A program made the translations under genes and the position numbers. Below the pieces are notes generated by a model that worked only from the letters and a program-made list of their open reading frames with translations, was not told the origin of the DNA and searched no databases. This document shows, in pieces, positions 1 through 10,153 of a DNA stretch of 64,000 bases. Within the stretch, counting starts at the first letter, position 1. Every line of letters begins with the position of its first letter. The stretch spans positions 1-64,000 of the forward strand of contig MCFE01000267.1 of NCBI GenBank assembly GCA_002104905.1, given 5' to 3'. The stretch comes from Basidiobolus meristosporus CBS 931.73. Its lineage: Eukaryota > Basidiobolomycota > Basidiobolomycetes > Basidiobolales > Basidiobolaceae.

Positions 1-2922
1 ACGACCCACAAATACCAAATTGCCGTCGGGCAGGTAGCGGGCCAAATCACCCGTCTTGTACATACGAGCTTCCTTTTGCTTGCTAAACGGATCGGGAAGG
101 AAACGCTCGGCCGTCAGCTCAGGACGGTTCAGATAACCGCACGCGACACCATCACCGCCAATGTGTAGCTCCCCAACTGTTCCCAATGGTGACGGCTGGC
201 CATGCTTATCTAGAAGATAAAGTCTCGTATTCGCAATCGGACGACCAATAGGGATGTCTTTACCTACATCTGGGGGAGAGGAAATTCTATATGTAGTCGC
301 AAAAGCCGTACTTTCCGTGGGCCCGTATGCATTTAGCAGCTGTTGAGGTGGAGCATTGCGCATCACTCGTGCTATGACCCTGGAGTCGAGTGCATCTCCA
401 CCGGTAATTACTATTTTGAATTGCGGCAAGATTGGCTCTAGATACACCGCCATGTGATTAAACAAGCCAATTGTCAAAAACATCACGGTTACCCGCTCTT
501 GCCGCAAGACTTGCACAAAGGAGTTTGGTGAAAGCACGGTACGGTGATCGATTATGACAACTGTTCCGCCATTAAGTAAAGGCGCCCAGACTTCAAAAGT
601 GCTTGCGTCAAAGGCAGGGTTGGCTGCAAAAGCAACGCGATCATCGACTCGGATGTCAGCATAGTCATTATTGATGACTAGTCGAGCAACCGCTCGATGT
701 GGCACAACCACACCTTTAGGTAAGCCGGTTGAGCCGGAGGTGTACATTACGTAGGCTGCATCGTGACTGTCGCTTTCTCTATCTAGATTTGTAGTCTGTG
801 CTTCATCATCCGTTTTCAATGTTACTCGCAGCAATGACGTCCGTATGATAGTTGGGACTTCAGTATGTGCATCTGTTACTAAAAGCCGTGCGTTGCAGTC
901 ATCTAAAATCCAAGCTTGGCGTTCTGCAGGAGCCTGAGGATCTAAAGGAACATATATTGCCCCCGCTTTCAATATTGCCAATTGAGTGATGATCAGCTCC
1001 ACTGAGCGCCCGATCAAGGTAGCAACGTAGTCGCCTGCATGAATGCCCAACTCAATAAATTGGTATGAGAGACTGTTGGCTTGGGCATTCAGATCGGCAT
1101 AGCTCAATGCCTGCTGCGAATAAACCAATGCGATGGTCTGTGGTGTACGCGCAGCCTGCTCCTCATATAAGCGATGGATACACTTCTGTGCGGGATATTC
1201 GCGCTCAGTTGCGTTCCATTCCACTAGCTGTAGCTGACGCTCGGCAGCATCGAGCAAATCAACGTTGCCAACCGCCCGTGTTGGTTGTGATGTAAGGGCA
1301 TTGAGGAATTTCAAGAACCGGTGCCCGAGTGCAGTCTGCTCTTCATTTGGGCAATTAGCATTATAGATCCATCGGAAACTGCCATCTCGTTCGCATATTT
1401 GGAATGTGATGCATCTCCCATATCCCTCTTCAGTGCTACATTTAAAGGTATCCTGTGCGGCGTCCTCAGAATCGCGCTCAGGTATGACGGCTACCGCGAT
1501 ATGCCAAGGTTGCGGTGAGCGTAATCCTTCGATACCACGGAGCGTCGGGTGACGAGCTATGATATCTTTGGGGAAGGCTGAATGTTTTGCAAGGCGTGCG
1601 GATTCAGTGGTCACGTCTTCACGAACCTTAAGGAAATTTTTCTTTAAATCGACATTAACTTCCATCGGCACTACGGCAGCAAACAAGGCTGGAACTGTCG
1701 GTTTTGGCGGAGTGATGGGTACCCAACCAAGTTGAAGAGATGTCTCACCGGTAATCCGAGCCAAATAAATTATGAAAGCAGTTAAGATACACTCCATTCG
1801 ACCAACGTGAGGCAGGTTCTCCAATTCATCAGGAAGATTCCATGAACTCGCTTTCCAGCAGAATGGCAAGGAGATAGTATGGGGCTGCTCGATTGGCCAC
1901 TCCGACGAATTGAAACGTTGTAGTCGCTTTAACCAGAAAGACTCTTGTTTTGCAGCAGCCTCATATTCACTGGTCAACGCTCGAATCTGCGTTTCTGATA
2001 ACGTTGGGAGGCAGTCGCCAACCCCGAGGCCCGACTGCAGCGCTAATGTCTGAGCATCCAACGGTTCTCCAAAAATGGTAGTAAACTTACTGATAGCGAC
2101 GTCTTCGCTTCCGGTTGTAACATACCAACAATATGAATCTATTTTCACTATGGTTCCCGGCTTGGCTCCAGATCGCTGGGTATGTATATCCAATTGAGCC
2201 ACATGCACGATGCAATTTGGTAGCAGCAGTTTAGGCAAGGAAAATGAGTTAGGATGATATTCTCCAAAGTCTAGTGCTCGTACAAGGGCCGATAAATCCT
2301 CTGCTGTATTTTGCCAGGATAAACACCCCGCAGCTCCTGGGCGACGGTGAAATGGGAAAAAACTCCTGTGCTCTAGATCTTGAGCTTTTGAAGGTATCGT
2401 GCCTTTAACAAGGCTCTCGACAAGCGCGGAGAAACCCTTGATAGCTGCTTGATAGCACTTCAAGTTCAGCGAAAGAGCAGTATCACTTTGGGAGATGTCT
2501 ACGGGACACTGAACAACAATATCTCCGGCGTCAACTTTGCTAACAATACGATGCCATGTGACAGCATAGTCCCTCTCATGTAAAAGCAAGGCCCAGGATG
2601 TGGCATGAGTACCGGCGTAACGTGGTAAAGGAGCATCGTGGTAGTTGAATGCGTGCAGCACACGGTCAAATAGTGAGGCCGGCAAGATGATAGGATTGAT
2701 GATTGAAAAGAGCATATCGGCTGGATTGTTTTCAAGCATTTCACAGAGATCCTTGACAGAAGCTACGCGGGGTAGATTTTCACGAGCAGCCCAGGTTTCT
2801 ACTGTTGTGTCGGTGGGAAGTACTGCTTGAAGACGAAAGCCAGCTGCTTGCAAGCACCGAGCACACTCGACGGCTAATGTAGTACCGCCTATCACAACAA
2901 AGGAATGTAATTGTCTTACCAT
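1..2922 (-). CDS. NRPS with N-terminal formyltransferase domain (5' part; 3' end outside window)
   Basis: One uninterrupted reading frame of about 974 codons enters from the left edge; no stop or intron is needed. Start ATG at 2922; the frame is closed by a stop about 20 codons further upstream. Residues 1 to about 300 match the methionyl-tRNA formyltransferase fold as used at the head of NRPSs: the motif NYHDAPLPRYAG carries Asn93 and His95, and Asp131 sits in VDAGD, the same spacing as the catalytic Asn/His/Asp of E. coli Fmt (106/108/144). Residues about 310-560 resemble the C-terminal half of a condensation domain without an HHxxxDG motif. From about 575 an adenylation domain follows, with YTSGSTGLPKG, FDAS, NAYGPTE, GELHIGG and YKTGDLARYLPDG. 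Expected role, by analogy with LgrA: activate an amino acid and N-formylate it as the starter unit of a peptide. Carrier and later modules are not visible. Domain calls are strong; the product is unknown. Confidence 0.93.
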   Translation of the reverse strand, partial: MVRQLHSFVVIGGTTLAVECARCLQAAGFRLQAVLPTDTTVETWAARENLPRVASVKDLCEMLENNPADMLFSIINPIILPASLFDRVLHAFNYHDAPLPRYAGTHATSWALLLHERDYAVTWHRIVSKVDAGDIVVQCPVDISQSDTALSLNLKCYQAAIKGFSALVESLVKGTIPSKAQDLEHRSFFPFHRRPGAAGCLSWQNTAEDLSALVRALDFGEYHPNSFSLPKLLLPNCIVHVAQLDIHTQRSGAKPGTIVKIDSYCWYVTTGSEDVAISKFTTIFGEPLDAQTLALQSGLGVGDCLPTLSETQIRALTSEYEAAAKQESFWLKRLQRFNSSEWPIEQPHTISLPFCWKASSWNLPDELENLPHVGRMECILTAFIIYLARITGETSLQLGWVPITPPKPTVPALFAAVVPMEVNVDLKKNFLKVREDVTTESARLAKHSAFPKDIIARHPTLRGIEGLRSPQPWHIAVAVIPERDSEDAAQDTFKCSTEEGYGRCITFQICERDGSFRWIYNANCPNEEQTALGHRFLKFLNALTSQPTRAVGNVDLLDAAERQLQLVEWNATEREYPAQKCIHRLYEEQAARTPQTIALVYSQQALSYADLNAQANSLSYQFIELGIHAGDYVATLIGRSVELIITQLAILKAGAIYVPLDPQAPAERQAWILDDCNARLLVTDAHTEVPTIIRTSLLRVTLKTDDEAQTTNLDRESDSHDAAYVMYTSGSTGLPKGVVVPHRAVARLVINNDYADIRVDDRVAFAANPAFDASTFEVWAPLLNGGTVVIIDHRTVLSPNSFVQVLRQERVTVMFLTIGLFNHMAVYLEPILPQFKIVITGGDALDSRVIARVMRNAPPQQLLNAYGPTESTAFATTYRISSPPDVGKDIPIGRPIANTRLYLLDKHGQPSPLGTVGELHIGGDGVACGYLNRPELTAERFLPDPFSKQKEARMYKTGDLARYLPDGNLVFVGR

Positions 2923-3370
2923 TGAAAATGTTCTGAGTGTGATGTAGGAGCATTCTTCCGGTTTTATACAAACTACCACCCATTCAGGAGAGAACTGTTG
3001 CCGAAAGAATAATTATACGAAGCCAGTAGTAGTGTATTAATTGCATAAAAAATTCCTGTGATCCCCAGATAACTGCAAATGACGGTCAGACCATGCATAT
3101 CTTGGGATATACTTGATGACTTCATTTTGACTGCACTGCGCATTGGATCAGTATGCGTACAATAGAATGTCGAAATCATTCAGTCATTACAAGATCACAG
3201 TAATACTCGGTTCGCCTAAACTATGGCATATTGTGGACAATCATCATTGCATGGTTCGGTGATGCTGATGGTTTGCCAATTCATTGACTACTGGAGAATA
3301 TTGTGATCAAAGCTTGGACCCATGTGGGGGGCTTGAAAACCCCGCTTATCTTGGGACACTGCTTAATCTG
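2923..3370. other. Upstream region of the NRPS gene, no gene seen
   Basis: Short open frames on the minus strand (2973-3179) have no recognisable similarity. This stretch should hold the NRPS promoter. An upstream exon cannot be excluded, because the frame stays open for about 20 codons before the chosen ATG, but no convincing acceptor-donor pair was found. Confidence 0.4.
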
Positions 3371-3675
3371 AGGTCGGCCGGATCCCCCCCCAAAAAAATT
3401 GATCTATCGAAATCTCGAAATGCCATATCACAACAAATAAATATCTAGATACAAATCTACTTATTTGAAACAGCCTCTTAATTGGCAACATAATGAAATT
3501 GGAAGGATTTTCAACCTTCCTAAATGACTACAAATATCCGGTATAGCGGATGCGACCTTTCTCCAGCCTTGTAACTGCACTTGCACCATTGGTATCAGAC
3601 AATCTATACTACTGAACTGACCTGCAATATACTTTTATAGCTCCCAGCAACACTCCACTAATTCGTTGTAGTACA

Positions 3676-3990
3676 TGGTAAGAAAAGAAATTAAGCAAAG
3701 GCCAGCACAAGTCCATCATAATATCAGCTAAATTCCAGGTTTTACTAAACATATAACTCTCAATATCTCAGTTTCTAGCTATTTGGTAGACGAGCACGCA
3801 TATTCTCCCTGAAATGACTAGGTTAACTAGCATTTATACCTAGTTTAGTAATCAGCTACTCACTACTTCTACCAAAAATTGCTACTCAAAATTTGAAGGA
3901 AAAACACCAGCAGAATCGCAGCAGATTATCAATGAGTTCCATGATTGAGATTTTCCACAAGGACAGAGTGTTGCAGATCCTCTCATTATA
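3676..3990 (+). repeat. Diverged copy of the MITE-like repeat found at 47035-47355
   Basis: Blocks such as CATCATAATATCAGCTAA, a TTTAGTAATCAGCTACTCACTAC block and the ACACCAGCAGAAT block occur in the same order and spacing as in the insertion at 47035-47355. The ends are too decayed to define inverted repeats here. Similarity was judged by eye. Confidence 0.5.
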
Positions 3991-4849
3991 TCTAAATAGT
4001 TATAAATAGTTATAAAAGCTTGGTGTATCAGTTTTTCTGGCTCCTGCATAAACTCTCCTTCAATGTTACTCTGAAATATTTTTCATTCAAATACTAGATA
4101 ACTGGTTTATGTTGTTTCTTGGGGTTGTCCAAGAAGACCTCAAAATATGTATACACATACCTGAGACCCCTCTGAGTCTTTTCTGCCACTTTTACTAGCA
4201 CACTGAAGTAGTACATATATTACTTTGCTTTGAAATGAATCATCCAGCAAGTTATGTATTATCACAGCTCTCCATATAACTCTAAACCTTCAAAGCTATG
4301 CTATAACACTTCAGGTATAGTGCTGCTTTACTCTGCTGATGACCCAAACACCCAACATATCTGACTGCTCTACTCTTAGGGGCTAATTGGGAGCTGCAAG
4401 ATTGTGGGTTGAATTGGAAGCGCCTTTATAGGCCACAAAGCCCCAATAATGTCTTACTATTTTTACTGAGCTCAGATATATTACTTTTGCATTGAGGAGA
4501 ACTGTGTAGTACTAGTAATGTGAGTAGCCTAATCAAGGTTCCAGGAGATTGAATCCAAAGCTTTGGGCAGCTGGATAGCTGTCAGCATTCTTATAAAAAA
4601 ACTCCAAGTATAGGCTGTACCTGATTAAGATAGATTATGATCTAGTGTTCCACAGTTAATCATTGCACTAAGTAATGACTTGTATTACATGGGTGGTTTA
4701 GGATCAACTAACCATAAGCAAGAAGAGAAATATGATGACTTCATCTCAAAGTTAGCACTATACTGCTGTTTCCAAGTGAATTTTTAATAGCACCTGTACT
4801 TAAGTGTAATGTATAAAACTGCTTTAAATTTTGTAGCTACACTTAAGTA

Positions 4850-5071
4850 GTCACATAACTTAGTCACCTGACTCACTGCTTACAATCATTAGAAAATTCT
4901 GATCAAGTTCCCTGGTGGGTTCACTTGAAATATTCTCACCAAAATATCAGCTACCCAGTATATTAGACATATCCTAGTTGTCAAAGCAACCCCAAACCTT
5001 ACACACATTGTTGTATCCAAGAGAAAAGTGTAATAAAACTCTTGAATGAGTTGACTGAACCTAAGTGACAA
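4850..5071 (+). repeat. Fragment of a Copia-A family LTR
   Basis: Aligns by eye with the central part of the Copia-A LTR read from the minus strand of 33942-34291. Shared landmarks are AGTCACCTGA near the start, GAAATATTCTCACCAAAATA, GTACCC-like and TTGTCAAAGCAACCCCAAACC. The 5' and 3' parts of the LTR are lost or unrecognisable. Confidence 0.55.
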
Positions 5072-6412
5072 CTAAGTGCAGAATCTTAGAATTGTCAAGG
5101 GTGACAGAAATATTAGCAGAGAATTTCTGGTCCAATATTGGTTTTGTATATAGTTGAGTTAGGCTATAAAGGCAACAGAGTTGGTTTGCTATACAGGCTA
5201 GGCTTGGTGTTCTTGGGAATGCTAGATATGCTAGGCTTGGGTGGAAACTCAAATGGAATTGTTGAATTCTTAATTTTGCTGAGGCACAATCTTAATTTTG
5301 TTGAGACACACACTAAACTAAAAGGTTCAGTAAACTTTATTTATACTTTTCTGATCAAGTTGAGTTAGTAAGCGCCAAGAGACTGGACTAATTGAAATCT
5401 GTTGGGGTGTGGATAGGTGCATAGGATAAATGAGAAATTGCATCATTAATCAGCCAATGTCTTGGCAACTACTAAGTGGTTGGATAGATCTCAGATGACT
5501 AACCCTTTGGAAAGGCTTAGCAGATCAGTTGAGGACATAACAACCACTTAAAAATTGATCAGGTGTAACAGCTAAAAATAGATTCTGAGAAGTGATAAAA
5601 TAAACCATAACAGGGATTAGTTATGTTTTGGTTAGGGAAAATCAGTTAGGGTATTAGATTTTCTAATGGAGTAAAATAGGCTAAATTTTAAATGTTGATG
5701 TACAACACATATGATCTCAGGACCATCCTAAACATATGCTATGCATTTGCTTTGCAAAGACCATGCAATAGCATAAGTACTATTTTTGCATTCAATGAAT
5801 CAATAAGTGGAAACCACCTAATTTATGTGGGCTGCCAATTACTTCTAATATCTCCAGGTTTCTGACTACAGAAACAATGCAATATCCAATCAATGTACAC
5901 AAATGTAGGAGAAAATTGAGTGTCTGGTATCAGGAAGGGAGAGAAAAGGCAGAGAGCCAATTAAATGCAACTTAAGGGCTATTGGGGGTGGGGAATAGTT
6001 TCACCAAGTAATTTGGGAAATTCAGAATGCAAATTTGTTTCAATTGTTTTAATACTGTATCATAGCAGCATCCATACTTCTTGGTTGCAGGATTTGAGTT
6101 TTATGACACCCTATTTGTAGAAGCATTGCTATTACTCTTCATATGGGATGAGCCAGTTGTGCTAGGCTTATGAGGAAAACTGCAAGGGTAAGTTTCTAGA
6201 ATATGCATTGAAATATTTGTTATTTAAAATATACATATAACCAAAATACTGAGCACACTTTGTCATAGTTTCTAATATAAAGCAACTCACTCAAGCCAAG
6301 TAATTGGATTGCTCTGTCAAGTTTGTCAGAGCTTTAATTTGGAAAATGATTGCAAATATTAAGTCACTTGATAAGATGATGTCCTGGCAAGTTATCAACA
6401 ATGGGATACATT

Positions 6413-6763
6413 TGTTGTGATTATTGAGTTGTCACCACAATATTCATGCAAACTTAGTCACATGGATCCTATTCTTTGACTAGCATTCTGTCCTGACCAA
6501 ATTTCTTGTTAGGACTTGCTTGGAATATTTTCACCAAATTATCAGGTACCCAGATTATGATCTTTCTCAAAGTTGTCCAAAAACCCCCAAACTTTGCACA
6601 CATATTCTTGGGACCTTTCTTAACAAGCTCTAGACGTTTGCTTGCTCTACTTAGGTATATAGGTATAAATACCATACTTTTGATCAATAAATCTACAAGT
6701 GAATAACATGTAAATCCTCTAGTTCTCCACATCACTTCCAATACTCCTCAGAATATTGCAACA
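6413..6763 (+). repeat. Solo LTR of the Copia-A family
   Basis: A full-length match (351 bp, plus orientation) to the Copia-A LTR at 33942-34291 (350 bp, reverse orientation). It begins TGTTGTGATTA and ends ATTGCAACA, with the blocks TTGGAATATTTTCACCAAA, TTGTCCAAA and CCCCAAACTTTGCACACAT in order. The flanks are ACATT (6408-6412) and GCATT (6764-6768), a 5-bp target duplication with one transition. No internal region remains, so it arose by LTR-LTR recombination. Confidence 0.8.
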
Positions 6764-7275
6764 GCATTGCACTTGTTCTGAAAAGACTCTGCTGATTTGA
6801 AAGCTGCTGAATTTGGTATAAGATGCACTCTGTTCAATGGCACATTAGTACAAGTCTAAAAGTAACCATCAGGTATGTAACAGCTGTATGTACTTAGCTT
6901 ATACCCAGCCATTCATATACTACAAGATTGTACTTGACATATTGTTTAGTTAGGAGCTGCTTGCCTAAGATTAAATGTGGGAAATACAGGCTAATTGCCA
7001 GATATAGCAAAGATCTGAAAGTTATTACATTTTCTCAAGCCTATCTGGAGCCTCAAAATAAATTCAACAAGATCGCCAGATTGTCTGTGTAATATTTAGT
7101 GTCCTCTTGTTAGGATTGAAAAGCATCAGATCACATTTGGAATTGACAGTGATGAATTGTATGTATTTTCACTACTCGGTGCATTTTGACCTATTGAGTC
7201 AGATATAAAGTTGTTCAAGAATGGGAGTTTTGTAGTGGTAATGATAATGAGTTTTTTAGGTAACCCCCCCCCTGA

Positions 7276-8680
7276 AAGGTAGTGTTGAGTTTAGGGTCGC
7301 AAAGTGGTTAAAAATGTACGAATAAATCGCCGCAAACAAAGAGCATTTGCGTTTATCTTGGATGCACCTGACATTGGCGAGATCGGCAGAAACGGGGGAA
7401 CTTTGCTGAGAGGTGGGAGATAACCAACGGGTTGTGGCTTGGTTGGAAACATAAAGGAAAGGGAAGGGAAGGGGTCGCGAATGATACCTTGGTCAAGATC
7501 GTAGACACCGTGTTGCAGAGCAACAATACCAGATTTTGGAGTTAAGCTTGTTGGCAAAAGTACCGTCGAAAAGTTTATCGTATACATCTCCGGAGATTCT
7601 TCTACTACACCAAGAGCCCATTAGAATATAGAGTCGACTCAGGTACGTGAGTTTCTCGCCACACCCACCATCATGCCTCGAGCAGATGTCATGGAATTTG
7701 AAGGTCTTCGGGTTCACTGGCCTTGAGCTACGTGAAATCCATATACCCCATTCCAGTACAATATGTAGCACAGGGTTAACCAAGAAACTCAATTACGTAT
7801 ATGGCCCAGTGATGAGATCTGACGAGGTTATCTATTTGAACTTGTCTGAAGTGGCACCACGGAAATTTTGAGCATCCACTAGCTCCCACGCCCCGTTCCC
7901 AACCTTATTGCTGACGGCTACCCCAGGGGTAGGCCTAAAGCCACCTGATGTTCGAGCTTTTCCATCTCACAGAGTTCCTAAAATCCCGTATTGTGGCGAA
8001 GTCCAATGGATTCCTCTGATCACCGATTGCAGAGCGGGGTTGTCGATACCCAGGCATGACTAAATCCATATTCCCCTCCAAACCCAACTCTATCCTACGA
8101 TTCGACGCTTCTGTCACCGGTGAAAGGCCCGCCTGACCTCGAGGTGAGCCTGAAGCCACGCCCAAGCACGACGATATCCGCTGGACGTTTTCAGAGACCT
8201 GACGACTGTGTCATAATTGCTGTCTCCGCCCGTTGGCCGCGTTCTCAAAGAAGTGTGTGCTTCATTTGCGCGGCACGTATTCGATGCAGGTCCGTCCGTA
8301 GGAGAGCTAGATGTGAGGGCTTCTGCCACTCCTCCAGGAGGCTGCGGACCTTGAAATACACCGAACAGCACAGCACCTGGTGAGATGAGGGGAGGGGCCG
8401 GGGTTTTCCCGACGCCTCACAATAATTAGAAGCGCCCGGTATAATTCTAACGCTGTCTTTAATATTGAAAAGTATCAAAATTATCTGGTGTCTAGTACAC
8501 CACCTGCCTATCACCGCCAGCCCAAACTCTTTGCGACCAACCGGGAGAAATGTGGGGGAGGGTATGGACAGAATAAAGTAGCACGAACAAGGTTATCAGC
8601 TTCTATCGCTACATGGCAAAATCCTCTCGACTACAATTATTAACTGGGGCCCTGGTATAGCAACTTCTGGTAACTTATTT
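7276..8680. other. Unassigned GC-balanced region
   Basis: Gene-like composition returns, but only overlapping frames of 60-100 codons on both strands are seen and none was recognised. A short minus-strand stretch at about 7300-7800 could be remains of a gene; no splice model joined it convincingly. Confidence 0.35.
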
Positions 8681-10153
8681 TCATTCACATACTATTTTAG
8701 CATCGAAACTAGTTAGGGCGATCCCAAAAGCTTGCAGCGCGCAGAGAGGATAGCTGTAATCCAGCGTGAAGGCATTGTAGGAGACTCTGCCAAACTGCAT
8801 CACTGTGTAATCCACTGTGGGTCGGAGAACCGGTTAATAACACGTTCTGTCAAACGTCGAGCTGCTGAAGCATTACCATCATCCTGGTGCACAATCTGGA
8901 AATTTTTTACTGACGCTAGAGTGACCCGGCCATTGAAGTTGAGAACGTAGGACATCGTATCTGTGGTTGACGGATCAGACATGCACCACTTTCACCGGAC
9001 AATAATCCCTGCTTACCCTCATTCCACTGTGGCGACTTATTCCGCAGAGCCAAAACCGACTCAGCTCCACAGTTCTTGTACTGCGAAATCAGTCCGTCCT
9101 CTTTCTGTGGAATGCCAGCGATCAATTTCCCCCCGTTGTGCTAACTCGAGTGTCCCTGCTTACCTTGGTCGGGTGTAGGGGTAGGCGAACTCCAGCTTTG
9201 CTCATCCCGTTGAGCAGCACGGTCATTTTTCGAGGTCCTTTAAATCCTAGTATATTTGGTTCCTGATCAACATGCAACAGTTCAGTTCCCTGAGAAGCCG
9301 CAAACAAAATAGCATATCCACATACGTATATAACACCACATAGCTCTTCCCGAAGCTGGCCAGAGGTATGAGTTTCCTGGTCGGACGTCGCCGATTCAAA
9401 GGTACCACTGCTATCTATATTACATTTGGGACTTCTCCCATGATCATATACAACAAATGCGGTGCCAATGAAGTTTGACCTATGCCAACCGTTAGTCAAA
9501 GAACCTCGCTATCTCGTCGTACACTTACCGGACTTTGCCCACTATCGTTCCGTGTTTAGAATTACTTTTGGGCACCATGATTTGATAGTAGGACGTGGTA
9601 CTTTTTATGCACTTCGTCGCGGTTAGCAGTAAAGTCTTGCATCCATCTTCCTCTTCCTTGTACATCTCATATACGGGATACAGCGAAGAGCGTGTTCGGC
9701 GTCTCAGCACGCGACATAATATCGGCTCACCTTGGGGCGCAGGGCTAGTACGAGGGGTCGTTAACAAAAGCCCACAATGGAGCAAAGCCGTGGCACAGCT
9801 TACCGCTTGATGAACTCGTTTAGATCGAACCCGTCTTCGACCAGACTTAATTTAGACTCGTCCATATCAAAAGGCGAAAGAGTAGCTCGCGAAGGTGATA
9901 GGGGGGACAAGGAGGGCGAAGACTGGCAATGGACATCTGGTTAGTCGATGGCAGTGAGAGAGTTTTAGACCCAGGGCATTACCAGCGATGGGGACAAGGG
10001 GTTTGTGTTAGAGGACCCTCCGAAGTTTTCCATGACGTCCAAGCTCAGGCCTAGTTTCTCTTGCGACTCCACGGGGCGAATACCATTGGAGCATTGCGGC
10101 TCTCTGCCGGCTTCCAGTCTGAGTACCGAAGTGTTCCAGTCTGCTATCTGCAT
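8681..10153 (-). CDS. Tubby (Tub) family protein, 8 exons
   Basis: Hand-built model: exons 10153-9983, 9922-9804, 9744-9529, 9479-9326, 9262-9164, 9104-9017, 8960-8877 and 8814-8681. All introns are GT-AG, and the sum is 1065 nt (354 aa plus stop). From about residue 97 the protein follows the Tubby C-terminal domain to its end: [100 protein letters not shown] and the typical ending FDAKIVCE. Tubby domains form a beta barrel around a central helix and bind phosphoinositides (family knowledge). The N-terminal about 96 residues are Ser/Pro-rich. The start is uncertain: Met41 (10033) or a later Met in exon 2 could be used. Symbol left empty because fungal naming is unclear. Confidence 0.9.

Larger units (their letters stand above)
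3371..7275. other. AT-rich island of decayed transposon sequence
   Basis: Base composition drops sharply at about 3380 and recovers at about 7275. No reading frame longer than about 100 codons exists and none resembles a protein. Both edges carry a run of C (eight or more at about 3386, ten or more at about 7264). Inside are at least three recognisable repeats that recur in the large right-hand transposon nest, listed separately. The remainder is probably the same kind of material decayed beyond recognition. Confidence 0.7.

Noticed and set aside
3383-7275. The C-runs at the island borders as terminal inverted repeats of one large element
   Set aside because: Both runs are C on the same strand and the adjacent sequences are not complementary, so they cannot be inverted repeats.
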